Below are positions 24,479-38,499 of a DNA stretch of 64,000 nt, in pieces. The stretch is from Limnephilus marmoratus (lineage: Eukaryota > Arthropoda > Insecta > Trichoptera > Limnephilidae), in NCBI GenBank assembly GCA_917880885.1, contig OU862919.1, positions 10,806,001-10,870,000 of the forward strand. The letters run 5' to 3'. Below the pieces are notes generated by a model. It was not told where the DNA came from, did no database searches, and was given only the letters and a program-made list of their open reading frames with translations. Within the stretch, counting starts at the first letter, position 1. Every line of letters starts with the position of its first letter. A program made the position numbers and the translations under genes.

Positions 24479-25944
24479 AATTTCTTCATAGTAAATTTTC
24501 ACCGTTTCATGGGCACTTCGTCAGAGTTGGGTTCGGTCATAACTTTGGCTCTACGGCACCGAACCGACTCAAATTCTGGATTATTACTACAAATGACGTT
24601 CTGTACCCGAATCGTTCAAAATATCTTCTAATAGAAGAATTTTAAATTTCTTCATACAAATAATTTTCCGTTTTACTGGCATTTCGACAGAGTTGGGTTC
24701 GGTCATAACTCTGGCCCTATGTCACCGAAACGACACAAATATTGGATTCTTCCCACAAATAACATTCTGTACCCGAATCGTTCAAAATATCTTCTAAAAG
24801 AAGAATATTAAATTTCTTCATATTAAATTTTCAACGTTTCATGGGCACTTCTTCAGAGTTGGGTTCGGTCATAACTTAGGCTCTACGGCACCGAACCGAC
24901 TCAAATTTTGGATTATTACTACAAATGACGTTCTGTACACGAATCGCTCAAAATATCTTCTAATAGAAGAATTTTAAATTTCTTCATACAAATAATTTTC
25001 CGTTTTACTGGCATTTCGACAGAGTTGGGTTCGGTCATAACTCTGGCCCTATGTCACCGAACCGACTCAAATATTGGATTCTTCCCACAAATAACATTCT
25101 GTACCCGAATCGTTCAAAATATCTTCTAATAGAAGAATTTTAAATTTCTTCATAGTAAATTTTCACCGTTTCATGGGCACTTCGTCAGAGTTGGGTTCGG
25201 TCATAACTTTGGCTCTACGGCACCGAACCGACTCAAATTCTGGATTATTTCTACAAATGACGTTCTGTACACGAATCGCTCAAAATATCTTCTAATAGAA
25301 GAATTTTAAATTTCTTCATACTACATTTTCACCGTTAAATGGGCACTTCGTCAGAGTTGGGTTCGGTCATAACTTTGGCTCTACGGCTTCGAACCGACTC
25401 AAATTTTGGATTCTTACTACAAATGACGTTCTGTACACGAATCGCTCAAAATATCTTCTAATAGAAGAGTTTTAAATTTCTTTATACTAAATCTTTTCCG
25501 ATTTATGGGCACTTCGTCAGACTTGGGTTCGGTCATAACTTTGGCTCTACAGCTTCGAACCGACTCAAATATTGGATTCTTCCTACAAATGACGTTCTGT
25601 ACACGAATCGATCAAAATATCTTCTAACAAAAGAATTTTAAATTTCTTCATAGTAAATTTTCACCGTTTCATGGGCACTTCGTCAGAGTTGGGTTCGGTC
25701 ATAACTTTGGCTCTACGGCACCGAACCGACTCAAATTTTGGATTATTACTACAAATGACGTTCTGTACCCGAATCGTTCAAAATATCTTCTAATAGAAGA
25801 CTTTTAAATTTCTACATACTAAATTTTTACCGTTTCATGGGCACTTTGTCAGAGTTGGGTTCGGTCATAACTTTGGCTCTATGGCACCGAACCGACTCAT
25901 ATTTTGGATTTTTACTACAAATGACGTTTTGTACACGAATCGCT

Positions 25945-28900
25945 CAAAATATCTTCTAATAGAAGAATTTTAAATTTCTTCATACAAATAATTTTCCGTT
26001 TTACTGGCATTTCGACAGAGTTGGGTTCGGTCATAACTCTGGCCCTATGTCACCGAACCGACTCAAATATTGGATTCTTCCCACAAATAACATTCGGTAC
26101 CCGAATCGTTCAAAATATCTTCTAATAGAAGAATTTTAAATTTCTTCATACTAAATTTTCACCGTTTCATGGGCACTTCGTCAGAGTTGGGTTCGGTCAT
26201 AACTTTGGCTCTACGGCACTGAACCGACTCAAATTTTGGATTATTACTACAAATGACGTTCTGTACACGAATCGCTCAAAATATCTTCTAATAGAAGAAT
26301 TTTAAATTTCTTCATACTAAATTTTCACCGTTAAATGGGAACTTCGTCAGAGTTGGGTTCGGTCATAACTTTGGCTCTACGGCTTCGAACCGACTCAAAT
26401 TTTGGATTCTTACTACAAATGACGTTCTGTACACGAATCACTCAAAATATCTTCTAATAGAAGAATTTTTAATATCTTCATACTAACTTTTTACCGTTTC
26501 ATGGGCACATCGTCAGAGTTGGGTTCGGTCATAACTTTGGCTCTACGGCACCAAACTGACTCAAATTTTGGATTCTTACTACAAAAGACGTTCTGTACAC
26601 GAATCGTTCAAAATATCTTCTAACAGAAGAACTTTAAATTTCTTCATAGTAAATTTTCACCGTTTCATGGGCACTTGGTCAGAGTTGGGTTCCGTCATAA
26701 CTTTGGCTCTACGGCACGAAACCGACTCAAATATTGGATTATTACTACAAATGACGTTCTGTACACGAATCGCTCAAAATATCTTCTAATGGAAGAATTT
26801 TAAATTTCTTCATACTAAATATTCACCGTTAAATGGGCACTTCGTCAGAGTTGGGTTCGGTCATAACTTTGGCTCTACGGCTTCGAAACGACTCAAATAT
26901 TGGATTCTTCCTACAAATGACGTTCTGTACACGAATCGCTCAAAATATCTTCTAATAGAAGAATTTTAAATTTCTTCATACTAAATCTTTTCCGATTTAT
27001 GGGCACTTCGACAGAGTTGGGTTCGGTCATAACTCTGGCCCTATGTCACCGAACCGACTCAAATATTGGATTCTTCCCACAAATAACATTCTGTACCCGA
27101 TTCGTTCAAAATATCTTCTAATAGAAGAATTTTAAATTTCTTCATACTAAATTTTTACCGTTTCATGGGCACTTCGTCAGAGTTGGGTTCGGTCATAACT
27201 TTGGCTCTACGGCACCGAACCGACTCAAATATTGGATTCTTTCTACAAATAACGTTCTGTACCCGAATCGCTCAAAATATCTTCTAATAGAAGAATTTTA
27301 AATTTCTTCATACTAAATTTTTACCGTTTCATGGGCACTTCGTCAGAGTTGGGTTCTGTCATAACTTTGGCTCTACAGCTTCGAACCGACTCAAATATTG
27401 GATTCTTCCTACAAATGACGTTCTGTACACGAATCGCTCAAAATATCTTCTAATAGAAGAATTTTAAATTTCTTCATACTAAATCTTTTCCGATTTATGG
27501 GCACTTCGTCAGAGTTGGGTTCGGTCATAACTTTGGCTCTACGGCACCAAACCGACTCAAATTCTGGATTCCTACAACAAATGACGTTCTGTACACGAAT
27601 CGTTCAAAATATCTACTAATAGAAGAATTTTAAATTTCTTCATACTAAATTTTTACCGTTTCATGGGCACTTCGTCAGAGTTGGGTTCGGTCATAACTTT
27701 GGCTCTACAGCTTCGAACCGACTCAAATATTGGATTCTTCCTACAAATGACGTTCTGTACACGACTCGATCAAAATATCTTCTAACAGAAGAATTTTAAA
27801 TTTCTTCATAGTAAATTTTCACCGTTTCATGGGCACTTCGTCAGAGTTGGGTTCGGTCATAACTTTGGTTCTACGGCACCGAATCGACTCAAATTTTGGA
27901 TTATTACTACAAATGACGTTCTGTACCCGAATCGTTCAAAATATCTTCTAATAGAAGAATTTTAAATTTCTTCATACAAATAATTTTCCGTTTTACTGGC
28001 ATTTCGACAGAGTTGGGTTCGGTCATAACTCTGGCCCTATGTCACCGAACCGACTCAAATATTGGATTCTTCCCACAAATAACATTCTGTACCCGATTCG
28101 TTCAAAATATCTTCTAATAGAAGAATTTTAAATTTCGTCATACTAAATTTTCACCGTTTCATGGGCACTTCGTCAGAGTTGGGTTCGGTCATAACTTTGG
28201 CTCTACGGCACTGAACCGACTCAAATTTTGGATTATTACTACAAATGACGTTCTGTACACGAATCGCTCAAAATATCTTCTAATAGAAGAATTTTAAATT
28301 TCTTCATACTAAATTTTCACCGTTAAATGGGAACTTCGTCAGAGTTGGGTTCGGTCATAACTTTGGCTCTACGGCTTCGAACCGACTCAAATTTTGGATT
28401 CTTACTACAAATGACGTTCTGTACACGAATCACTCAAAATATCTTCTAATAGAAGAATTTTTAATATCTTCATACTAACTTTTTACCGTTTCATGGGCAC
28501 ATCGTCAGAGTTGGGTTCGGTCATAACTTTGGCTCTACGGCACCAAACTGACTCAAATTTTGGATTCTTACTACAAAAGACGTTCTGTACACGAATCGTT
28601 GAAAATATCTTCTAACAGAAGAACTTTAAATTTCTTCATAGTAAATTTTCACCGTTTAATGGGCACTTGGTCAGAGTTGGGTTCCGTCATAACTTTGGCT
28701 CTACGGCACGAAACCGACTCAAATATTTGATTATTACTACAAATGACGTTCTGTACACGAATCGCTCAAAATATCTTCTAATGGAAGAATTTTAAATTTC
28801 TTCATACTAAATTTTCACCGTTAAATGGGCACTTCGTCAGAGTTGGGTTCGGTCATAACTTTGGCTCTACGGCTTCGAAACGACTCAAATATTGGATTCT

Positions 28901-29204
28901 TCCTACAAATGACGTTCTGTACACGAATCGTTCAAAATATCTACTAATAGAAGAATTTTAAATTTCTTCATACTAAATCTTTTCCGATTTATGGGCACTT
29001 CGACAGAGTTGGGTTCGGTCATAACTCTGGCCCTATGTCACCGAACCGACTCAAATATTGGATTCTTCCCACAAATAACATTCTGTACCCGAATCGTTCA
29101 AAATATCTTCTAATAGAAGAATTTTAAATTTCTTCATACTAAATTTTTACCGTTTCATGGGCACTTCGTCAGAGTTGGGTTCGGTCATAACTTTGGCTCT
29201 ACAG
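25945..29204. repeat. Duplication of a 12-monomer interval, offset 1,992 bp
   Basis: About 25,945-27,212 matches about 27,937-29,204. Shared rare variants include ATTTTTAATATC (26,466/28,458), TTACTACAAAAGACG, CACTTGGTCAGAG and TCCGTCATAAC. The copies differ at single bases, such as TTTCATGG against TTTAATGG near 26,666/28,658, and at a few more sites. The region between them (27.2-27.9 kb) is other satellite monomers. Confidence 0.82.
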
Positions 29205-31945
29205 CTTCGAACCGACTCAAATATTGGATTCTTCCTACAAATGACTTTCTGTACCCGAATCGTTCAAAATATCTTCTAATAGAAGAATTTTAAATTTCTT
29301 CATACTAAATTGTCACCGATAAATGGGCACTTCGTCAGAGTTGGGTTCGGTCATAACTTTAGCTCTACGGAACCAAACCGACTCAAATTCTGGATTCTTA
29401 CTACAAATGACGTTCTGTACACGAATCGTTCAAAATATCTACTAATAGAAGAATTTTAAATTTCTTCATACTAAATTTTTACCGTTTCATGGGCACTTCG
29501 TCAGAGTTGGGTTCGGTCATAACTTTGGCTCTACAGCTTCGAACCGACTCAAATATTGGATTCTTCCTACAAATGACGTTCTGTACACGAATCGATCAAA
29601 ATATCTTCTAACAGAAGAATTTTAAATTTCTTCATAGTAAATTTTCACCGTTTCATGGGCACTTCGTCAGAGTTGGGTTCTGTCATAACTTTGGCTCTAC
29701 GGCACCGAACCGACTCAAATTTTGGATTATTTTTACAAATGACGTTCTGTATACGAATCGCTCAAAATATCTTCTAATAGAAAAATTTAAAATTTCTTCA
29801 TACAAATAATTTTCCGTTTTACTGGCATTTCGACAGAGTTGGGATCGGTCATAACTCTGGCCCTATGTCACCGAACCGACTCAAATATTGGATTCTTCCC
29901 ACAAATAACATTCTGTACCCGATTCGTTCAAAATATCTTCTAATAGAAGAATTTTAAATTTCTTCATACTAAATTTTCACCGTTTCATGGGCACTTCGTC
30001 AGAGTTGGGTTCGGTCATAACTTTGGCTCTACGGCACCGAACCGACTCAAATTTTAGATTATTACAATAAATGACGTTCTGTACACGAATCGCTCAAAAT
30101 ATCTTTTAATAGAAGAATTTTAAATTTCTTCATACTAAATTTTCACCGAGAAATGGGCACTTCGTCAGAGTTGGGTTCGGTCATAACTTTGGCTCTACGG
30201 CTTCGAACCGACTCAAATTTTGGTTTCTTCCTATAAATGACGTTCTGTACACGAATCGTGCAAAATATCTTCTAACAGAAGAATTTTAAATTTCTTCATA
30301 CTAAATCTTTTCCGATTTTTGGGCACTTTGTCAGACTTGGGTTCGGTAATAACTTTGGCTCTACGACACCGAACCGACTCAAATTTTGGATTCTTACTAC
30401 AAATGACGTTCTGTACACGAATCGTTCAAAATATTTTCGAATAGAAAAATTTTAAATTTCTTCATACAAATAATATTCCGTTTTACTGGAATTTCGACAG
30501 AGTTTGGTTCGGTCATAACTTTGGCTCTACGGCACCGAACCGACTCAAATATTGGATTCTTTCTACAAATAACGTTCTGTACCCGAATCGCTAAAAATAT
30601 CTTCTAATAGAAGAATTTTAAATTTCTTCATACTAAATTTTTTCCGTTTCATGGGCACTTCGTCAGAGTTGGGTTCGGTCATAACTTTGGCTCTACAGCT
30701 TCGAACCGACTCAAAAAATTGGATTCTTCCTACAAATGACGTTCTGTACCCGAATCGCTCAAAATATCTTCTAATAGAAGAATTTTAAATTTCTTCATAC
30801 TAAATCTTTTCCGATTTATGGGCACTTCGTCAGAGTTGGGTTCGGTCATAACTTTGGCTCTACGGCACCAAACCGACTCAAATTCTGGATTCTTACTACA
30901 AATGACGTTCTGTACACGAATCGTTCAAAATATCTACTAATAGAAGAATTTTAAATTTCTTCATACTAAATTTTTACCGTTTCATGGGCACTTCGTCAGA
31001 GTTGGGTTCGGTCATAACTTTAGCTCTACGGCACCAAACCGACTCAAATATTGGATTCTTCCTTCAAATGACTTTCTGTACCCGAATCGTTCAAAATATC
31101 TTCTAATAGAAGAATTTTAAATTTCTTCCTATTAAATTTTCACCGTTAAATGGGCACTTCGTCAGAGTTGGGTTCGGTCATAACTTTTGTTCGACGGCTT
31201 CGAACCGACTCAAATTTTGGATTCTTCCTATAAATGACGTTTTGTACACAAATCGTGCAAAATATCTTCTAACAGAAGAATTTTAAATTTCTTCATACTA
31301 AATCTTTTCCGATTTATGGGCACTTTGTCAGACTTGGGTTCGGTCATAACTTTGGCTCTACGGCACCAAACCGACTCAAATTCTGGATTCTTACTACAAA
31401 TGACGTTCTGTACACGAATCGTTCAAAATATCTACTAATAGAAGAATTTTAAATTTCTTCATACTAAATTTTTACCGTTTCATGGGCACTTCGTCAGAGT
31501 TGGGTTCGGTCATAACTTTGGCTCTACAGCTTCGAACCGACTCAAATATTGGATTCTTCCTTCAAATGACGTTCTGTACACGAATCGATCAAAATATCTT
31601 CTAACAGAAGAATTTTAAATTTCTTCATAGTAAATTTTCACCGTTTCATGGGCACTTCGTCAGAGTTGGGTTCGGTCATAACTTTTGCTCGACGGCTTCG
31701 AACCGACTCAAATTTTGGATTCTTCCTATAAATGACGTTTTGTACACGAATCGTGCAAAATATCTTGTAACAGAAGAATTTTACATTTCTTCATACTAAA
31801 TCTTTTCCGATTTATGGGCACTTTGTCAGACTTGGGTTCGGTCATAACTTCGGTTCTACGACACCGAACCGACTCAAATATTGGATTCTTACTACAAATG
31901 ACGTTCTGTACACGAATCGTTCAAAATATTTTCGAAAACATAATA

Positions 31946-31963
31946 TTTCTATTCGAATAGAAA
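31946..31963. other. 18-bp perfect palindrome created by a local insertion
   Basis: TTTCTATTCGAATAGAAA is its own reverse complement. It arises from about 21 extra bases inserted in an otherwise ordinary ATTTTCGAATAGAAAAATTTT monomer. Part of the insert is the inverted copy of the adjacent CGAATAGAAA. I did not see this insertion in any other monomer. It looks like a fold-back or template-switch mutation. Confidence 0.8.
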
Positions 31964-33601
31964 AATTTTAAATTTCTTCATACAAATAATATTCCGTTTT
32001 ACTGGAATTTCGACAGAGTTGGGTTCGGTCATAACTTTGGCTCTACGGCACCGAACCGACTCAAATATTGGATTCTTCCTTCAAATAACGTTCTGTACCC
32101 GAATCGTTCAAAATATCTTCTAATAGAAGAATTTTAAATTTCTTCATACTAAATTTTCACCGTTTCATGGGCACTTCGTCAGAGTTGGGTTCGGTCATAA
32201 CTTTGGCTCTTCGGCACCGAACCGACTCAAATTTTGGATTCTTACTACAAATGACGTTCTGTACACGAATCACTCAAAATATCTTCTAATAGAAGAATTT
32301 TTAATTTCTTCATACTAACTTTTTACCGTTTCATGGGCACTTCGTCAGAGTTGGGTTCGGTCATAACTTTGGCTCTAAGGCACCAAACCGACTCAAATTT
32401 TGGATTCTTACTACAAATGACGTTCTGTACCCGAATCGTTCAAAATATCTTCTAATAGAAGACTTTTAAATTTCTTCATACTAAATTTTGACCGTTTCAT
32501 GGGCACTTTGTCAGAGTTGGGTTCGGTCATTACTTTGGCTCTACGGCACCAAACCGACTCAAATTTTGGATTATTACTACAAATGACGTTCTGTACACGA
32601 ATCGCTCAAAATATCTTCTAAGGAAAGAATTTTAAATTTCTTCATACTAAATTTTCACCGTTAAATGGGCACTTCGTCAGAGTTGGGTTCGGTCATAACT
32701 TTAGCTCTACGGCACCAAACCGACTCAAATATTGGATTCTTCCTTCAAATGACTTTCTGTACCCGAATCGTTCAAAATATCTTCTAATAGAAGAATTTTA
32801 AATTTCTTCCTACTAAATTTTCACCGTTAAATGGGCACTTCGTCAGAGTTGGGTTCGGTCATAACTTTTGTTCGACGGCTTCGAACCGACTCAAATTTTG
32901 GATTCTTCCTATAAATGACGTTTTGTACACAAATCGTGCAAAATATCTTCTAACAGAAGAATTTTAAATTTCTTCATACTAAATCTTTTCCGATTTATGG
33001 GCACTTTGTCAGACTTGGGTTCGGTCATAACTTTGGTTCTACGACACCGAACAGACTCAAATTTTGGATTCTTACTACAAATGACGTTCTGTACACGAAT
33101 CGTTCAAAATATTTTCGAATAGAAAAATTTTAAATTTCTTCATACAAATAATATTCCGTTTTACTGGAATTTCGACAGAGTTGGGTTCGGTCATAACTTT
33201 GGCTCTACGGCTTCGAACCGACTCAAATTTTGGATTCTTCCTATAAATGACGTTCTGTACACGAATCGTGCAAAATATCTTCTAACAGAAGAATTTTAAA
33301 TTTCTTCATACTAAATCTTTTCCGATTTATAAGCCCTTTGTCAGACTTGGGTTCGGTCATAACTTTGGCTCTACGACACCGAACCGACTCAAATTTTGGA
33401 TTCTTCCTACAAATGACGTTCTGTACACGAATCGTGCAAAATATCTTCTAACAGAAGAATTTTAAATTTCTTCATACTAAATCTTTTCCGATTTATGGGC
33501 CCTTTGTCAGACTTGGGTTCGGTCATAACTTTGGCTCTACGACACCGAACCGACTCTACAAATGATGTTCTGTACACGAATCGATCAAAATCTCTTCTAA
33601 C

Positions 33602-35259
33602 AGAAGAATTTTAAATTTCTTCATATTAAATTTTCACCGTTTCATGGGCACTTCGTCAGAGTTGGGTTCGGTCATAACTTTGGCTCTACGGCACCGAACC
33701 GACTCAAATATTGGATTCTTCCTACAAATAACGTTCTGTACCCAAATCGTTCAAAATATCTTCTAATAGAAGAATTTTAAATTTCTTCATACTAAATTTT
33801 CACCGATTCATGGGCACTTCGTCAGAGTTGGGTTCGGTCATAACTTTGGCTCTACGGCACCGAACTGACTCAAATATTGGATTCTTTCTACAAATAACGT
33901 TCTGTACCCGAATCGTTCAAAATATCTTCTAATAGAAGAATTTTAAATTTCTTCATACTAAATTTTCACCGTTTCATGGGCACTTCGTCAGAGTTTGGTT
34001 CGGTCATAACTTTGGCTCTACGGCACCGAACCGACTCAAATTTTGGATTATTACAACAAATGACGTTCTGTATACGAATCGCTCAAAATATCTTCTAATA
34101 GAAGAATTTTAAATTTCTTCACATTAAATTTTCACCGTTAAATGGGCACTTCGTCAGAGTTGGGTTCGGTCATAACTTTGGCCCTACGGCACCGAACCGA
34201 CTAAAATTTTGGATTCTTCTTAAAAATGACGTTCTGTACACGAATCGCTCAAAATATTTTAGAATAGAAGAATTTTAAATTTTTCATACAAATAATTTTC
34301 CGTTTTACTGGCATTTCGACAGAGTTGGGTTCGGTCATAACTCTGGCCCTAGTGCACCGAACTGACTGAAATTTTATATTCTTACTACAAATGACGTTTT
34401 GTACCCGAATCACTCAAAATATCTTTAAATAGAAGAATTTTAAATTTCTTCATACTAAATTTTCACCGTTTCATGGGCACTTCGTCAGAGTTGGGTTCGG
34501 TCATAACTTTGGCTCTACGGCACCGAACCGACTCAAATATTGGATTCTTCCTACAAATAACGTTCTGTACCCAAATCGTTCAAAATATCTTCTAATAGAA
34601 GAATTTTAAATTTCTTCATACTAAATTTTCACCGATTCATGGGCACTTCGTCAGAGTTGGGTTCGGTCATAACTTTGGCTCTACGGCACCGAACCGACTC
34701 AAATATTGGATTCTTCCTACAAATAACGTTCTGTACCCGAATCGTTCAAAATATCTTCTAATAGAAGAATTTTAAATTTCTTCATACTAAATTTTCACCG
34801 TTTCATGGGCACTTCGTCAGAGTTTGGTTCGGTCATAACTTTGGCTCTACGGCACCGAACCGACTCAAATTTTGGATTATTACAACAAATGACGTTCTGT
34901 ATACGAATCGCTCAAAATATCTTCTAATAGAAGAATTTTAAATTTCTTCACACTAAATTTTCACCGTTAAATGGGCACTTCGTCAGAGTTGGGTTCGGTC
35001 ATAACTTTGGCCCTACGGCACCGAACCGACTAAAATTTTGGATTCTTCTTAAAAATGACGTTCTGTACACGAATCGCTCAAAATATTTTAGAATAGAAGA
35101 ATTTTAAATTTTTCATACAAATAATTTTCCGTTTTACTGGCATTTCGACAGAGTTGGGTTCGGTCATAACTCTGGCCCTAGGGCACCGAACTGACTGAAA
35201 TTTTAGATTCTTACTACAAATGACGTTTTGTACCCGAATCACTCAAAATATCTTTAAAT
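33602..35259. repeat. Tandem duplication of an 829-bp (5-monomer) unit
   Basis: Copy 1 (about 33,602-34,430) and copy 2 (about 34,431-35,259) abut. Both contain the ACCCAAATCG variant, the ACCGATTCATGGG variant, TTCTTAAAAATGACG and a 1-bp-short AAATTTTTCATAC (34,271/35,100). The homologous stretch near 47.2-48.05 kb has only one copy, so this duplication arose, or was lost, after the larger segment was copied. Confidence 0.87.
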
Positions 35260-36769
35260 AGAAGAATTTTAAATTTCTTCATACTAAATTTTCACCGTTT
35301 CATGGGCACATCGTGAGAGTTGGGTTTGGTCATAACTTTGGCTCTACGGTTTCGAACCGACTCAAATATTGGATTCATCCTACAAATAACGTTCTGTACC
35401 CGAATCGTTCAAAATATCTTCTAATAGAAGAATTTTGAATTTCTTCATACTAAATTTTCACCGTTTCATGGGCACTTCGTCAGAGTTGGGTTGGGTCATA
35501 ACTTTGGCTCTACGGCACCGAATCGACTCAAATATTGGATTCTTCCTACAAATGACGTTCTGTACACGAATCGCTCAAAATATCTTTTAATAGAAGAATT
35601 TTATATTTCCTCATACTAAATTTTCACCGTTTCATGGGCACTTCGTGAGAGTTGGGTTCGGTCATAACTTTGGCTCTACGGTTTCGACCCGACTCAAATA
35701 TTGGATTCTTCCTACAAATAACGTTCTCTACCCGAATCATTCAAAATATCTTCTAATAGAAGAATTTTAAATTTCTTCATACTAAATCTTTTCGGATTTA
35801 TGGGCACTTCGTCAGAGTTGGGTTCGGTCATAATTTTGGCTCTACGGCACTAAACCGACTCAAATTGTGGATTCTTACTACAAATGACGTTCTGTACACG
35901 AATCGCTCAAAATATTTTCGAATAGAAGAATTTTAAATTTCTTCATACTAAATTTTTTCCGATTTATGGGCACTTCGTCAGAGTTGGGTTCGGTCATAAC
36001 TTTGGCTCTACGGCACCAAACCGACTCAAATGTTGGATTCTTACTACAAGTGACGTTCTGTACACGAATCGCTCAAAATATTTTCGAATAGAAGAATTTT
36101 AAATTTCTTCATACAAATAATCTTCCGTTTTACTGGCATTTCGACAGAGTTGGGTCAGGTCATAACTCTGGCCCTATGGCACCGAACCGATTGAAATTTT
36201 AGATTCTTTCTACAAATGACGTTCTGTACCCGAATCGCTCAAAATATCTTTTAATAGAAGAATTTTATATTTCTTCTTACTAAATTTTCACCGTTTCATG
36301 GGCACTTCGTGAGAGTTGGGTTCGGTCCTAACTTTGGCTCTCCGGTTTCGAACCGACTCAAATATTGGATTCTTCCTTCAAATAACGTTCTCTACCCGAA
36401 TCGTTCAAAATATCTTCTAATAGAAGAATTTTAAATTTCTTCAAACTAAATCTTTTCGGATTTATGAGCACTTCGTCAGAGTTGGGTTCGGTCATAATTT
36501 TGGCTCTACGGCACCAAACCGACTCAAATTTTGGATTCTTACTACAAATGACGTTCTGTACACGAATCGCTCAAAATATTTTCGAATAGAAGAATTTTCA
36601 AATTCTTCATACTAAATCTTTTCCGATTTATGGGCACTTCGTCAGAGTTGGGTTCGGTCATAACTTTGGCTCTTCGGCACCAAACCGACTCAAATGTTAA
36701 ATTCTTTCTACAAATGACGTTCTGTACACGAATCGCTCAAAATATTTTCGAATAGAAGATTTTTAAATT

Positions 36770-38229
36770 TCTTCATACAAATAATTTTCCGTTTTACTGG
36801 CATTTCGACAGAGTTGGGTTCGGTCATAACTCTGGCCCTATGGCACCGAACCGACTGAAATTTGAGATTCTTTCTACAAGTGACGTTCTGTACCCGAATC
36901 GCTCAAAATATCTTTTAATAGAAGAATTTTATATTTCTTCATACTAAATTTTCACGGTTTCATGGGCACTTCGTGAGAGTTGGGTTCGGTCATAACTTTG
37001 GCTCTACGGTTTCGAACCGACTCAAATATTGGATTCATCCTACAAATAACGTTCTCTACCCGAATCGTTCAAAATATCTTTTAATAGAAGAATTTTAAAT
37101 TTCTTCAAACTAAATCTTTTCGGATTTATGGGCACTTCGTCAGAGTTGGGTTCGGTCATAATTTTGGCTCTACGGCACCAAACCGACTCAAATTTTGGAT
37201 TCTTACTACAAATGACGTTCTGTACACGAATCGTTCAAAATATTTTCGAATAGAAGAATTTTAAATTTCTTCACACAAATAATATTCCGTTTTACTGGAA
37301 TTTCGACAGAGATGGGTTCGGTCATAACTTTGGCTCTACGGCACTGAACCGACGCAAATATTGGATTCTTCCTACAAATAACGTTCTGTACCCGAATCGC
37401 TCAAAATATCTTCTAATAAAAGAATTTTAAATTTCTTCATACTAAATTTTTACCGTTTCATGATCACTTCGTCAGAGTTGGGTTCGGTCATAACTTTAGC
37501 TCAACAGCTTCGAACCGTCTCAAATATTGGATTCTTCCTACAAATGACGTTCTGTACACGAATCGATCAAAATATCTTCTAACAGAAGAATTTTAAATTT
37601 CTTCATAGTACATTTTCACCGTTAAATGGGCACTTCGTCAGAGTTGGGTTCGGTCATAATTTTGGCTCTACGGCTTCGAACCGACTCAAATTTTGGATTC
37701 TTACTACAAATAACGCTCTGTACACGAATCGCTAAAAATATCTTCTAATAGAAGAATTTTAAATGTCTTCATACTAAATTTTTACCGTTTCATGGGCACT
37801 TCGTCAGAGTTAAGTTCGGTCATAACTTTGGCTCTACTGCACGAAACCGACTCTAATATTGGATTCTTCCTACAAATGACTTTCTGTACCCGAATCGTTC
37901 AAAATATCTTCTAATAGAAGAATTTTAAATTTCTTCATACTAAATTTTCACCGTTAAATGGGCACTTCGTCAGAGTTGGGTTCGGTCATAACTTTGGCTC
38001 TACGGCTTCGAACCGACTCAAATTTTGGATTCTTCCTATAAATGACGTTCTGTAGACGAATCGTGCAAAATATCTGCTAACAGAAGAATTTTAAATTTCT
38101 TCATACGAAATCTTTTCCGATTTATGGGCACTTTGTCAGACTTTGGTTCGGTCATAACTTTGGCTCTACGACACCGAACCAACTCAAATTTTGTATTCTT
38201 ACTACATATGACGTTCTGTACACGAATCG
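36770..38229. repeat. Block repeated at 40,090-41,549
   Basis: About 8.8 monomers with exact offset 3,320 bp (20 monomers). Landmarks: CACTTCGTGAGAG at 36,966/40,286, TTTCATGATCACTTCG near 37,456/40,776, CTGTAGACG near 38,050/41,370, and ACTACATATGACG at 38,201/41,521. The last landmark also occurs at 50,981, 55,130 and 59,113. Confidence 0.85.
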
Positions 38230-38499
38230 CTAAAAATATCTTCTAATAGAAGAATTTTAAATTTCTTCATACAAATAATCTTCCGTTTTACTGGCATTTC
38301 GACAGAGTTGGGTTCGGTCATAACTCTGGCCCTATCTCACCGAACCGACTGAAATTTGAGATTCTTTCTACAAATGACGTTCTGTACCCGAATCGCTCAA
38401 AATATCTTTTTATAGAAGAATTTTATATTTCTTCATACTAAATTTTCACCGTTTCATGGGCACTTCGTGAGAGTTGGGTTCGGTCATAACTTTGGCTCT

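Larger units (their letters stand above)
30380..38229. repeat. Large satellite segment, copy 1 of a 7-8 kb duplication
   Basis: Collinear with about 43,994-51,009. Measured offsets are 13,614 near 30.5-31.6 kb, 12,929 near 32.4-33.2 kb, 13,592 near 33.3 kb and 12,780 from 35.2 to 38.2 kb. The offset changes match block differences. About 685 bp (31,685-32,369) are present only here, an extra five-monomer unit of 829 bp lies at 33.6-35.3 kb, and 17 bp are missing near 33,556. Rare shared variants include ACTCAAAAAATTGG (30,709/44,323) and GTTTCGACCCG (35,681/48,461). Confidence 0.88.
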
